This document shows positions 15,907 to 24,049 of a stretch of 64,000 nucleotides of DNA, piece after piece (within the stretch, counting starts at the first letter, position 1; each line of letters starts with the position of its first letter). The translations under genes and the position numbers were made by a program. Source of the DNA: Maricaulis sp048268525 (lineage in GTDB: Bacteria; Pseudomonadota; Alphaproteobacteria; Caulobacterales; Maricaulaceae); assembly GCF_048268525.1 (NCBI RefSeq), contig NZ_JBLWVH010000002.1, positions 124,001 to 188,000 of the forward strand, given 5' to 3'. The notes beneath the pieces were generated by a model, which was not told the DNA's origin, made no database searches, and saw only the letters and a program-made list of their open reading frames with translations.

Positions 15907-17022
15907 CTACAGCACCTCGATTTCGGCCTGCAGGGCACCAGCTGCCTTGATGGCCTGGAGGATGGTGATCATGTCGCGCGGGGTGACACCCATGGCGTTC
16001 AGCCCATCGACAAGCTGGCTCAGCGATACGCTCTCCTCGAGAACGCCCAGCTGCATGTCGTCTTCGGTAACGGACACATCGGTGCGCGGCAGGACAACGG
16101 TCTCGCCTTCGGAGAAGGGAGCCGGCTGGCTGGCGATCGGGCTTTCCGTCACCGTGATGGTCAGATTGCCCTGGGCAATGGCGACGGTGGAGACGCGGAC
16201 ATTCTCGCCCATCACGATGGTGCCGGTATTTTCGTCGATGATGATGCGGGCCGGGATATCGGCCTCGACGCGAAGCTGTTCGACCTCGGACAGCAGGTCG
16301 ATCATGTCGCCGTCGAAATGGCTCGGGCGCTGCAGTGTGACCGTGCTGGGATTGGTGGCCCGAGCCGAACCGGGGCCGACATAGGCATTGATGGCATCGG
16401 CCATGCGGCGGGCGGTGGTAAAGTCGGGATTGCGCAGCGACAGGCGCAGGCTGGCCCGGTTGGCAATTTCGGCCCAGGGGTCGATGCCGGATCCCTCGAA
16501 CGGGTTTTCGACCAGGGCTCCGTTGGCGATGCGGCCTGAAGTCGGCACGCCGCGGGTGATGCTGGCGCCGTCACCGGCGGCTTCGAAGCCGCCGACGGCG
16601 AGCGAGCCCTGGGCAACGGCCCAGGCGCGGCTCTGGCTGTCAAACAGCGGGGTGGCGATCAACACGCCGCCCTGCAGGCTGGAAGCGTCGCCAATGGCGG
16701 AAACCGTCACATCGATCCGGCTGCCCTGCGAGGAGAAGGCCGGAAGTGAGGCCGTCACCATCACCGCGGCGACATTGCGCGTGTTCAGGTTGGCGTCGCG
16801 GGTGTTGACGTTGAAGTGTTCCAGCATCGCGTTCAGCGACTGGTTGGTGAAGGCAGAGTTGCGCAGGCTGTCGCCGGACCCGTCCAGACCCACCACCAGG
16901 CCGTAACCGACCAGATGGTTGTCGCGGACATCCTCGACATCAACCATGTCCTTGATGCGGGAGGACGCCAGGGCGGGCGTCGCCAAGGACAAGGCGGCGA
17001 GAAGGGCGATGATCAGGCGCAT
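15907..17022 (-). CDS. flgI: flagellar P-ring protein FlgI
   Basis: 371 residues, the normal length. A Sec signal peptide (MRLIIALLAALSLATPALA) precedes the mature start SRIKDMVDVEDVRDNHLVGY, the classic FlgI opening. Internal NVAAVMVTASLPAF and the C-terminal LSQLVDGLNAMGVTPRDMI are also conserved. It forms the peptidoglycan-associated ring around the rod. A sigma-54 promoter lies about 35-50 bp upstream and the gene is divergent from fliX. Confidence 0.97.
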   Translation of the reverse strand: MRLIIALLAALSLATPALASSRIKDMVDVEDVRDNHLVGYGLVVGLDGSGDSLRNSAFTNQSLNAMLEHFNVNTRDANLNTRNVAAVMVTASLPAFSSQGSRIDVTVSAIGDASSLQGGVLIATPLFDSQSRAWAVAQGSLAVGGFEAAGDGASITRGVPTSGRIANGALVENPFEGSGIDPWAEIANRASLRLSLRNPDFTTARRMADAINAYVGPGSARATNPSTVTLQRPSHFDGDMIDLLSEVEQLRVEADIPARIIIDENTGTIVMGENVRVSTVAIAQGNLTITVTESPIASQPAPFSEGETVVLPRTDVSVTEDDMQLGVLEESVSLSQLVDGLNAMGVTPRDMITILQAIKAAGALQAEIEVL

Positions 17023-17056
17023 TTTGCGGTCTCCGGAACAGGTTCGCCCACGACCT

Positions 17057-17072
17057 TGCCAGAGGCGTGCCA
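17057..17072 (-). promoter_or_regulatory. sigma-54 promoter of the flgI operon
   Basis: On the minus strand the site reads TGGCACGCCTCTGGCA; it matches TGGCACG-N4-TTGCW at all but one position, and the invariant GG and GC are correctly spaced. The predicted start is about 25 nt upstream of the flgI ATG. Confidence 0.8.
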
Positions 17073-17175
17073 GAATTCCGGATTTGGTTAATAAAATAAA
17101 ACGCTGAAAAACAATGGGTTGGCGAGTAGAGTGCTGATCGCAGGGGCGGAAAAACGCGCCGCCTGCAATAGCGCA

Positions 17176-17191
17176 CCGGCAGATTTTGCCG
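17176..17191. promoter_or_regulatory. FlbD-like palindrome between flgI and fliX
   Basis: CCGGCAGATTTTGCCG is close to the palindrome upstream of flagellin 2. It is about 105 bp upstream of the flgI sigma-54 promoter, a suitable enhancer position. Confidence 0.6.
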
Positions 17192-17206
17192 ATCCGGGCA
17201 ATCGGG

Positions 17207-17221
17207 TTAAGTCTCTGTTAA
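17207..17221 (+). promoter_or_regulatory. CtrA box upstream of fliX
   Basis: A perfect TTAA-N7-TTAA (spacer GTCTCTG) 50 bp upstream of the fliX start. fliX is an early CtrA-controlled flagellar gene in Caulobacter. Confidence 0.8.
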
Positions 17222-17271
17222 TCGCCCCGGCCGCATCCATTGGGCGTCATCACGAGGAAATGATTCCTGCC

Positions 17272-17682
17272 ATGAAAGTCTCCGGACCCAGCTCAACCAG
17301 TTCCGTTTCTGCCGGCAAGCGCAAGACCACTTCGCGCACGTCCGGTGAAGCGTTCAAGCTGGATACGCCGGCCAAGGCCGGCGCCGGGATGACGGCAAGC
17401 GGTGTGTCCTCGGTCCAGTCGGTTGATGCCATCCTGGCGTTGCAGGGCGTTGAGGACTTCACCCATGCCCGCAAGCAGGCGACCGATCGCGCATTCGACA
17501 TGCTGGACATGCTCGACGAGCTCAAGATTGCCTTGCTCGAGGGTGGCCTGCCACGGGCCAAGCTGATCGCGCTGATGGATCTTCTGCAGACCCGTCGGGA
17601 CGCGACCAATGATGCCCGTCTCGAAGCGGCGCTCGACGAGGTCGAGACCCGGGCCGCGGTGGAGCTGGCCAAGTTCAGCTAG
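17272..17682 (+). CDS. fliX: flagellar assembly regulator FliX
   Basis: 136 residues starting MKVSGPSSTSSVSAGKRKTT; an ATG at 17260 is in frame but sits too close to GAGG. The C-terminal helical part, AFDMLDMLDELKIALLEGGL then AKLIALMDLLQTRRDA, is the FliX signature. FliX pairs with FlbD and couples completion of the class II structure to activation of sigma-54-dependent flagellar genes. flbD itself is not in the window, but its candidate sites are. It is divergent from flgI, as in Caulobacter. Confidence 0.93.
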   Translation: MKVSGPSSTSSVSAGKRKTTSRTSGEAFKLDTPAKAGAGMTASGVSSVQSVDAILALQGVEDFTHARKQATDRAFDMLDMLDELKIALLEGGLPRAKLIALMDLLQTRRDATNDARLEAALDEVETRAAVELAKFS

Positions 17683-17761
17683 CTCGCGGATTTCGACACA
17701 AATCATTCAAGGTTTTTCGCTATTTGCTCTCTCTGACAGGTGTAGCAACAGCGTCTCCACA

Positions 17762-17789
17762 TTGACTTGAGCGGCTCGGTGCATATTCT
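17762..17789 (+). promoter_or_regulatory. candidate housekeeping promoter of dksA
   Basis: TTGACT and TATTCT are separated by 16 bp, with a predicted start near 17796, about 47 nt before the dksA ATG. Plausible sigma-70-type promoter; no other evidence. Confidence 0.45.
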
Positions 17790-17842
17790 CCGCCCGCTTT
17801 CTGGGGGAGAGCGCTGTACCGCGTGGAGTTGAGTGGAAAGCG

Positions 17843-18271
17843 ATGAGCGAAGCTGAACCGATCGAACTGCCCAAGGATTACTTCCCGTCGGAAGACGAGC
17901 CGTTCATGAATGACCGGCAGAAGGAATATTTCCGACGCAAGCTGATGGCCTGGAAGGATGACATCCTCCGGGAGAGCCGCTCGACGATTACGAATCTCCA
18001 GCAGGATATGGGGGCTCTGCCCGACCTGGCCGACCGTGCGTCGACCGAGACGGACCGCTCGCTGGAACTGCGGGCCCGTGATCGCCAGCGCAAGCTGATC
18101 TCCAAGATCGACAAGGCCTTGCGCCGACTGGAAGAGGACGAATACGGCTATTGTGACGAGACCGGAGAGCCGATCTCGCTGGCCCGTCTCGACGCCCGCC
18201 CCGTCGCCACGCTGAGCCTCGAGGCGCAGGAGCGCCACGAGCGCAAGGAACGCGTCCACCGCGACAGCTGA
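17843..18271 (+). CDS. dksA: DksA family RNA-polymerase-binding transcription factor
   Basis: 142 residues. MNDRQKEYFRRKLMAWKDDI starts the coiled-coil that enters the secondary channel of RNA polymerase, and DRQRKLISKIDKALRRLE leads to the C-terminal globular part. Only one cysteine (Cys104, YGYCDETGEPI) of the classic four-Cys zinc finger remains, as is usual in the alphaproteobacterial lineage, which keeps the fold without zinc. With ppGpp it adjusts rRNA and amino-acid gene transcription. It is unrelated in function to its flagellar neighbours and converges on flgH. Confidence 0.93.
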   Translation: MSEAEPIELPKDYFPSEDEPFMNDRQKEYFRRKLMAWKDDILRESRSTITNLQQDMGALPDLADRASTETDRSLELRARDRQRKLISKIDKALRRLEEDEYGYCDETGEPISLARLDARPVATLSLEAQERHERKERVHRDS

Positions 18272-18320
18272 TAGCGCGTTCCAGGCCTTACGCCGCACGC
18301 TCCTATTGTGAATTCCCGAT

Positions 18321-18357
18321 AAAAAATGGGCCGTCGCGCGTGTTGCGCAACGGCCCA
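18321..18357 (-). terminator. intrinsic terminator of the flgFGAH operon
   Basis: On the minus strand a GC-rich hairpin, TGGGCCGT...ACGGCCCA with an extended GCGC stem, is followed by TTTTTTAT. It lies about 30 bp beyond the flgH stop and could also act weakly for dksA. Confidence 0.88.
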
Positions 18358-18389
18358 GTTGGTCCCGATGGTGGTGGGGATTCGTGGTC

Positions 18390-19145
18390 CTAGAACGGCA
18401 TCAGGATGTCATAGAGTTCCTGGCCGTAGCGGGGGCGCTGGGCATCAGAGAGATGTCCGCGACCGCCGTAGGAAATGCGGGCTTCGGCGATTTGCGTGTG
18501 GGCGATCGTATTGTCAGACCCGATGTCCTGCGGACGCGCAATGCCGGTGATGAGAAGTTCGCGCACCTCATTGTTCACGCGGACTTCCTGACGGCCGGCG
18601 ATCACCAGATTGCCATTCGGCAGGACCTGGGTGACGAGGGCCGCGACAGTCAGCGAGATGCTTTCGGTGCGGTTGACGGATCCCGAACCCGCCAGCGACG
18701 AGGTCGAGCCGAGGCTGGTCATCGAGGTCGGGTCGATATTGTCATTGAAGAAGCCGGTCAGGTCGGCGCCCAGGAAGCTGGTCAGGTCGCTGTCCTCGGC
18801 CGATGAACGGCTGCGGTTGGTGGTGTTGTTCAGCTGGGCGCTGTCGGAAATGGCGATGTTGACCGTGACGATGTCACCGACCTGGTCAGCCCGCGGATCA
18901 CCGAAAAATGTCGGAGAATTGGCGGTCCACAGCGAGTTGTTGGCGGTCGAATTGGTCGCATAGCGCTGTTGCGGCATGCGCGGCATTGGCATGGGCAGTT
19001 GCGACGGACCGGTGCCGGCGAGTTCGGCGGGGTTCTGGATTGGCGTCATCGGCGGTGTCTGGCCGACATAGGACAGACGGTCGGAGACAGCGCAAGCTTG
19101 CAGGGCGGCAGCGGCGACGATGAGGGCGGCGAGTTTGCGGATCAT
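18390..19145 (-). CDS. flgH: flagellar L-ring lipoprotein FlgH
   Basis: 251 residues. MIRKLAALIVAAAALQAC is a lipoprotein signal with the lipobox cysteine at residue 18. SLWTANSPTFFGDPRADQVG, then GDIVTVNIAISDSAQLNN, and the C-terminal GRGHLSDAQRPRYGQELYDI are the FlgH core. It forms the outer-membrane L ring. The start at 19145 was chosen for the signal peptide; the longer frame runs into flgA. Last gene of flgF-flgG-flgA-flgH. Confidence 0.97.
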   Translation of the reverse strand: MIRKLAALIVAAAALQACAVSDRLSYVGQTPPMTPIQNPAELAGTGPSQLPMPMPRMPQQRYATNSTANNSLWTANSPTFFGDPRADQVGDIVTVNIAISDSAQLNNTTNRSRSSAEDSDLTSFLGADLTGFFNDNIDPTSMTSLGSTSSLAGSGSVNRTESISLTVAALVTQVLPNGNLVIAGRQEVRVNNEVRELLITGIARPQDIGSDNTIAHTQIAEARISYGGRGHLSDAQRPRYGQELYDILMPF

Positions 19146-19161
19146 GGCGTGATCTCCTTGA

Positions 19162-20106
19162 TCAGAAGCTGGCGGACGGCGAGGTGCCGACGCGGGCACG
19201 ACCCGGGCCGTCGACGAGGGCCTCCACCGTGCGGTTTGATTGCAGGTTGACGAAGCGGGCAACTTCGCCGTCGGCGGCGTCTTCCATGGCGCGGGCGCGC
19301 ACGGTCAGCTGGATGCCGGGAACTTCAAACATCAGGACGACCAGGTCGCCGCGCTCGACCATCAGCGGGCGCTGCAGATCGTAGCCACGAAGCGGCTCGT
19401 TGGGCCGCAGGGCGCGGCGCGCTTCCATGCCGATCAGGGCTTCCGGGTCGAGAATGGCATCGGGACGCAGACGGTCCGAACGATGACTGATCCAGGTGAT
19501 GTCTGAGGCCGTGATTTCCTGTCCGGATGCGACCGGGCGGGCCAGCACGGGCAGTTCGATCGTGGCGTAGGCCCGGCCTGTGACACGGACCGTCTGGGCG
19601 CCGTGATAGGGCGCGATTTCGGCAGCCAGCATGCCCGAGCGGCTGTCGAAGGAGAGATCATGGATCTCCGGACCACCAATGCTATCGAGCGGGGCGTGCA
19701 AGGCCATCGCGGTGTTGGACAGCTGCACATCGTGAACCCGCCCTTCCGAGGCGAACAGCTCGCCTTCCAGCATGTCGGCCAGCGTGTCGGCCGAGACGAC
19801 GCGGCTGGCGCGTTCGATCGACAGACGGCGCAGGCCGCCGGCATTGGCCCAGTCGAGATCATTCTCGAGCGCGATACGGCGGACATAATTGACGTCCAGC
19901 GCGGTGCGGCTGCCGGGCGCCGGGGCGCGGGCCAAAACGATGTCGGCCTGCTCTCCGGTGATGTCGAACAGATCGCCCAGGGTGATCTGGGCGCTGTCGA
20001 CGCGGATGGTTTCGCGCAACACGACGGCTTCGGCCGCCAGCGCTGAGGAGGTCGCAAACGGGGCCGTGGTGAGGCAGGCGAGTGCGATGAGACTTGTGCG
20101 GATCAT
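19162..20106 (-). CDS. flgA: flagellar P-ring assembly chaperone FlgA
   Basis: 314 residues from the ATG at 20106, preceded by GGGAGA. A signal peptide (IALACLTTAPFATSSALA) leads into a SAF-like domain in the C-terminal half: LARPVASGQEITASDITWIS and LIGMEARRALRPNEPLRGYD, then VERGDLVVLMFEVPGIQLTV. FlgA is a periplasmic chaperone for FlgI. The N-terminal extension of about 150 residues is typical of alphaproteobacterial FlgA. It sits 13 bp after flgG and 16 bp before flgH. Confidence 0.94.
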   Translation of the reverse strand: MIRTSLIALACLTTAPFATSSALAAEAVVLRETIRVDSAQITLGDLFDITGEQADIVLARAPAPGSRTALDVNYVRRIALENDLDWANAGGLRRLSIERASRVVSADTLADMLEGELFASEGRVHDVQLSNTAMALHAPLDSIGGPEIHDLSFDSRSGMLAAEIAPYHGAQTVRVTGRAYATIELPVLARPVASGQEITASDITWISHRSDRLRPDAILDPEALIGMEARRALRPNEPLRGYDLQRPLMVERGDLVVLMFEVPGIQLTVRARAMEDAADGEVARFVNLQSNRTVEALVDGPGRARVGTSPSASF

Positions 20107-20118
20107 CAATTTCTCCCG

Positions 20119-20904
20119 TTAGCGAAGGTTGGAGGAAGCGGCCATCATCTCGTCGGATGCGGTGATGACGCGGGCGTTCATTTCATAGGCGCGCTGGGCC
20201 TGGATCAGCGAGGTGATCTCGGACACCGAATTGACGTTCGAGGTCTCGACAAAGCCCTGGCGAACCGAACCGAAGCCCGGTGAGCCCGGCGTGCCGGTAT
20301 TGGCTGCGCCGGACGCTGCGGTTTCCAGGAACAGATTGTTTCCGCGCGCTTCCAGGCCTGCCTCATTGAAGAAGGTCGCCAGCTCCAATTGGCCGAGTGT
20401 TTGCGGATCGGTCTGGCCGTCGATCAGGGCTTGGACTTGCCCTTGCTGATTGATCGAGATCTCGCGGACACCATTGGGAATGGCGATCCCCGGTGCGACG
20501 GTATAGCCGTCGGTCGTCACCAGTTCGCCTTCGGGGCTGGTCGAAAAATTGCCGGCGCGGGTATAGCCGTCCGACCCGTCCGGCATCTGCACCCGGAAAT
20601 AGCCATGGCCGGAGATAGCCAGGTCCAACGGGTTGCCGGTGTTCGACAGGGCGCCCTGTTCGGTGATGCGATAGATCGAGGCGGTCTGGACACCCAGGCC
20701 GACCTGGACACCGGTCGGCACGATGGTGCCGGCGTCGGATGAGTCCATGCCCATCTGCTGGACGTTCTGGTAGAGCAGGTCCTGGAACTCGGCCCGCTGG
20801 CGCTTGAACCCGGTGGTGTTCATGTTGGCCAGGTTGTTCGAGATCACTTCGACATTCAGCTGTTGGGCCTGCATGCCGGTGGCGGCGGTGGTGAGAGCAC
20901 GCAT
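20119..20904 (-). CDS. flgG: flagellar distal rod protein FlgG
   Basis: 261 residues, standard length. It opens MRALTTAATGMQAQQLNVEV with the rod signature ISNNLANMNTTGFKRQRAEF, and ends with NVNSVSEITSLIQAQRAYEM, the helical C-terminal D0 segment of rod/hook proteins. It makes the distal rod and is exported by the type III apparatus without a cleaved signal. It follows flgF by 16 bp. Confidence 0.98.
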   Translation of the reverse strand: MRALTTAATGMQAQQLNVEVISNNLANMNTTGFKRQRAEFQDLLYQNVQQMGMDSSDAGTIVPTGVQVGLGVQTASIYRITEQGALSNTGNPLDLAISGHGYFRVQMPDGSDGYTRAGNFSTSPEGELVTTDGYTVAPGIAIPNGVREISINQQGQVQALIDGQTDPQTLGQLELATFFNEAGLEARGNNLFLETAASGAANTGTPGSPGFGSVRQGFVETSNVNSVSEITSLIQAQRAYEMNARVITASDEMMAASSNLR

Positions 20905-20920
20905 ATTCGTTCTCCTCCGA

Positions 20921-21670
20921 TCAGATCCGGCCAAGGCGCTCGATGGCGCGCTTGCTCAGATCTTCTGCTTGTTCAAGGAATTTCGAGACCGACTGATAGC
21001 TGCGCATGACAGACATCATGTCGGTGAGTTCGAGGATCGACTGGACGTTGGACTGCTCGACGAAGCCCTGGCTCACCGTCGGATCGATCATCGCCAGCGG
21101 CTCGTTGGCCGGGTCTTCGATCGGCGGGATGGTGTAGCGGCCATTGCCCTGCTTGGACATTTCCGAGCGGTTGGCGATCTCGAACACGCCGATCCGGCCG
21201 ATCTGCTGGTCGTTCTGCATGATCATGCCGCCATCGACGATCTGGACGCTGCCGGCCGAGGCGTCGATCAGGATCGGGCCGCGGGTATCGGCGTCCAGCA
21301 CCGGGGCGCCGTCGGAGGCGACCAGCTGGCCGGCACCATCAAGGCGGAAGCGTCCGTCGCGGGTGAATTGTTCTTCGCCATTCGTCTCAACCGCGAAGAA
21401 ACCTTCGCCATCAATGGCGAGGTCGAATTCGCGACCGGTGAAGGCCAATTCCCCCTGGCGGAAATCGCGTGCCATGCCCCATGTATTGACGAACTGGACG
21501 TCGCTCGGTCCGTCATCATGTGTCGCGGTCGGGGCGGCGCGGTTTTCCAGCAGCAGGGATTCGACCTTGAATCCGGCCGTGTTTGCGTTGGCGATATTGT
21601 TGGCCACGACATCCATAGACCGGCGAAGGGTCATCTGGCGCGAGAGGCCGATCATCATTGCGTTGTCCAT
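20921..21670 (-). CDS. flgF: flagellar proximal rod protein FlgF
   Basis: 249 residues from MDNAMMIGLSRQMTLRRSMD; the longer frame adds a non-conserved leader. VVANNIANANTAGFKVESLL is the rod-protein signature, and NVQSILELTDMMSVMRSYQS the C-terminal helix. It has a sigma-54 promoter about 65-80 bp upstream, and is the first gene of flgF-flgG-flgA-flgH. Confidence 0.97.
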   Translation of the reverse strand: MDNAMMIGLSRQMTLRRSMDVVANNIANANTAGFKVESLLLENRAAPTATHDDGPSDVQFVNTWGMARDFRQGELAFTGREFDLAIDGEGFFAVETNGEEQFTRDGRFRLDGAGQLVASDGAPVLDADTRGPILIDASAGSVQIVDGGMIMQNDQQIGRIGVFEIANRSEMSKQGNGRYTIPPIEDPANEPLAMIDPTVSQGFVEQSNVQSILELTDMMSVMRSYQSVSKFLEQAEDLSKRAIERLGRI

Positions 21671-21734
21671 CGGGCGGTTCCTTTCTGGAGCCTGGGGTCC
21701 GCCGTCGTCATTGCGCGGCAGTTGCCAGTGCTGC

Positions 21735-21750
21735 TGCACGCGGCGTGCCA
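21735..21750 (-). promoter_or_regulatory. sigma-54 promoter of flgFGAH
   Basis: On the minus strand the site reads TGGCACGCCGCGTGCA, matching TGGCACG-N4-TTGCW with one mismatch and correctly spaced GG and GC. Predicted start near 21724, about 54 nt before flgF. Confidence 0.8.
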
Positions 21751-21798
21751 AGGTTAATTTTCATGGAAAACAAGAGGTTGACGGGGAGGAGGCGAAAA

Positions 21799-21853
21799 GC
21801 CCGGCAAGCCTTTCCGGCAAAGACCGTCACAGCGGGGGGAAGAAGTTGCCGGG
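21799..21853. promoter_or_regulatory. candidate FlbD-like sites between flgF and fliL
   Basis: Two copies of CCGGCAA (21801 and 21814) and an inverted copy TTGCCGGG (21845-21852) resemble half-sites of the FlbD-like palindromes at the flagellins. They lie 50-100 bp upstream of the flgF sigma-54 promoter. No full palindrome. Confidence 0.4.
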
Positions 21854-21876
21854 TCGCCGCCAATCACTACGAAACG

Positions 21877-21896
21877 TTAACCGCGCTGGCCGTTAA
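21877..21896 (+). promoter_or_regulatory. weak CtrA half-sites upstream of fliL
   Basis: Two TTAA half-sites, GTTAACC and GTTAATG, are 16 bp apart (N12), not the canonical N7. They sit 37-56 bp upstream of the fliL start. Possible CtrA binding, weak. Confidence 0.25.
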
Positions 21897-21932
21897 TGGG
21901 ATCAGATGATTCCCCCGACTGGGAGCCTGGTC

Positions 21933-22496
21933 ATGGCTGACGACAACGAAGAGATTGAAGACGACGCCGAAGGCGAAGAGGCGCCGAAGAAGAACCCATT
22001 GAAATTGGTGCTCTTTATCGGTCTTCCCGTTCTGATCCTGCTGCTCGCGGGTGTCGGTGGATTCATGATGTTCGCCGGTGGCGGCGATGATGAAGAACAA
22101 CATGCCGACGCCGGTCATGGTGAGGGTGCGGACGGTCATGGCGGCGCCGACAGCCACGCCACTGACGAGGTATATTATTATGACCTGCGCGAGGGCGACG
22201 GCACCGAAGAGACCATCACCACCAATATCCGCTCGGCGACCGGGCGGCCGGTCATCGTACAGTTGAAGATCACGTTTGAATCCAGCCGCGACGATCTCGG
22301 TCCGATCCTGGAAGAGCATGTCGACCCGATCATGGACCAGTTCATCATGTTTCTGCGCGAATTGCGCGAGGACGACCTTTACGGCTCTGCCGGCATGCAC
22401 CGCGTGAAGCTGGAGCTGCTGCGCCGGGTCAACCTGGCCATCGAGCCCGCGCAGATCGACGCGGTCTGGATCCAGGAATTCATGATTGTCGACTAG
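21933..22496 (+). CDS. fliL: flagellar basal-body-associated protein FliL
   Basis: 187 residues from the ATG at 21933 (GGGAGC eight bases upstream; an earlier ATG at 21906 lacks this). An acidic cytoplasmic N-terminus and one membrane segment (LVLFIGLPVLILLLAGVGGF, about 25-44) precede a His/Asp/Gly-rich linker and the periplasmic stomatin-like FliL domain (PVIVQLKITFESSRDDLG). FliL forms rings round the stator units and supports torque. First gene of fliL-fliM-DUF6468-motE. Confidence 0.93.
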   Translation: MADDNEEIEDDAEGEEAPKKNPLKLVLFIGLPVLILLLAGVGGFMMFAGGGDDEEQHADAGHGEGADGHGGADSHATDEVYYYDLREGDGTEETITTNIRSATGRPVIVQLKITFESSRDDLGPILEEHVDPIMDQFIMFLRELREDDLYGSAGMHRVKLELLRRVNLAIEPAQIDAVWIQEFMIVD

Positions 22497-22525
22497 GCCC
22501 ACGGCGACCAACGGAAAGCACACGC

Positions 22526-23656
22526 ATGTCTGACGATATGGACCAAGATGCACTGGCGGCCGAATGGGAGGCCATGGCCGAGGACGGAGACGACCTCGAC
22601 CTGGCATCCGAATGGGAGGCCATGGTCGGTGCCGAGGACGACGAGCAGGAGCTGCCGACCGTCGGCGGCGGTGCCGAGCGTATCCTCAACCAGGACGAAA
22701 TCGACAGCCTGCTTGGCTTCTCGCTCTCTGATGACGACGCTGCGGACAAGTCCGGCATCCGCGCGATCATCAATTCGGCGCTGGTCTCCTATGAGCGCCT
22801 GCCGATGCTGGAGATCGTCTTTGACCGCCTCGTGCGGCTGATGACGACGTCTCTGCGCAATTTCACCTCGGACAATGTCGAGGTCTCGCTCGACAATATT
22901 TCCTCGATCCGCTTTGGCGACTACCTCAACTCGATCCCGCTGCCGGCCATCCTGGCGGTGTTCCGGGCCCAGCAGCTGGACAATTACGGCCTGCTGACCG
23001 TCGACTCCAACCTGATCTACTCGATTGTGGACGTTTTGCTCGGCGGTCGCCGCGGCACATCGGCCATGCGGATCGAAGGCCGGCCCTACACCACGATCGA
23101 GCGGATGCTGGTCCAGCGCATGATCGAAGTCGTTCTGGGCGATGCCAAACAGGCCTTCGCACCGCTGACCGATGTCGAATTTGACCTCGAGCGTGTCGAG
23201 ACCAATCCGCGCTTTGCCGCTATTGCCCGACCGGCCAATGCGGCCATTCTGGTCAAGCTGCGGATCGACATGGAAGACCGCGGCGGTCGAATCGAGCTTC
23301 TTCTTCCCTATGCGACTCTGGAGCCGATCCGGAAAATGCTGCTCCAGCAGTTCATGGGGGAAAAATTCGGACGTGATAATATCTGGGAAGGCCACCTGGC
23401 GACCGAACTCTGGTCGACCAAGATGGAGGTCCAGGCCGTGCTCGACGAGCAGCGCGTGTCCCTGGGCACCGTGGCCAATCTGAAAGTGGGTGACACGCTC
23501 TATCTCGACGCGTCGCCGAGCAGTGATGTCGAGCTGCGCTGCGGTCAGGTCCCCCTGACCCGCGGCCGCATGGGTCGCATCGGACACAATGTTGCCCTGC
23601 GCCTGAGCGGACCGCTCTCGCCGGGCGCCAAAAAAGCCATGATGAGGTTTGCATGA
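22526..23656 (+). CDS. fliM: flagellar motor switch protein FliM
   Basis: 376 residues. The CheY-P-binding motif ILNQDEIDSLLGF is at about residues 53-65, later than in enteric FliM, because an acidic extension precedes it that carries EWEAM twice (residues 13-17 and 29-33). The middle domain includes NSIPLPAILAVFRAQQLDNY and LLGGRRG, and the C-terminal SpoA-like domain includes GDTLYLDASPSSDVELRCGQ. It forms the C-ring and switches rotation. Its stop overlaps the start of the next gene (ATGA). Confidence 0.96.
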   Translation: MSDDMDQDALAAEWEAMAEDGDDLDLASEWEAMVGAEDDEQELPTVGGGAERILNQDEIDSLLGFSLSDDDAADKSGIRAIINSALVSYERLPMLEIVFDRLVRLMTTSLRNFTSDNVEVSLDNISSIRFGDYLNSIPLPAILAVFRAQQLDNYGLLTVDSNLIYSIVDVLLGGRRGTSAMRIEGRPYTTIERMLVQRMIEVVLGDAKQAFAPLTDVEFDLERVETNPRFAAIARPANAAILVKLRIDMEDRGGRIELLLPYATLEPIRKMLLQQFMGEKFGRDNIWEGHLATELWSTKMEVQAVLDEQRVSLGTVANLKVGDTLYLDASPSSDVELRCGQVPLTRGRMGRIGHNVALRLSGPLSPGAKKAMMRFA

Positions 23657-24045
23657 CACTCGCCGCCCTGATTTTCGAAGGCCTCGTGGCCGCGCTCCTG
23701 GTCGTGGCTGTCGTCATGTGCTGGCGCGTGGATCGCCGTCTCAGCGCCCTGAAGAAGGGCCAGGACGGGGTGCGCGAGTCGGTGATCGCCCTCAATGAGG
23801 CGACCGATCGTGCCCGCGCCAGCCTTGGCGCCCTGGAACGTGCCACCGCACAGTCTGTCGACGTGCTGGAAAAGCGTGTCAGTGAAGCGCGGACCCTTGC
23901 CGATGAACTCCATCTGGTGACCGGCAATGTCGACCGCAAGGCCGACAGCCTGGCCCAGCGCCGGGCTCCGCGTCGCCGCGCTGCCGACATTTTTCCGGAC
24001 GGAGCCGGCTCCCGCGTCATCAATGACCTCAAGGATGTGAGATAG
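23653..24045 (+). CDS. DUF6468 membrane protein of the flagellar operon
   Basis: 130 residues. One N-terminal membrane segment (LIFEGLVAALLVVAVVMCW, about 6-24) is followed by a long helical, probably coiled-coil stretch (ALNEATDRARASLGALERAT, VDVLEKRVSEARTLADELHL) and a basic tail (RRAPRRRAAD). This matches a family found between fliM and motE-like genes of alphaproteobacteria. Function unknown; membrane location and operon position suggest a stator or C-ring accessory. Overlaps fliM by 4 bp. Confidence 0.8.
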   Translation: MTLAALIFEGLVAALLVVAVVMCWRVDRRLSALKKGQDGVRESVIALNEATDRARASLGALERATAQSVDVLEKRVSEARTLADELHLVTGNVDRKADSLAQRRAPRRRAADIFPDGAGSRVINDLKDVR

Positions 24046-24049
24046 TCTC

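Noticed and set aside
17843..18271. DksA lacking zinc-finger cysteines as a damaged gene
   Set aside because: The one-Cys form is usual in alphaproteobacterial DksA as I know the family, and the reading frame is intact.
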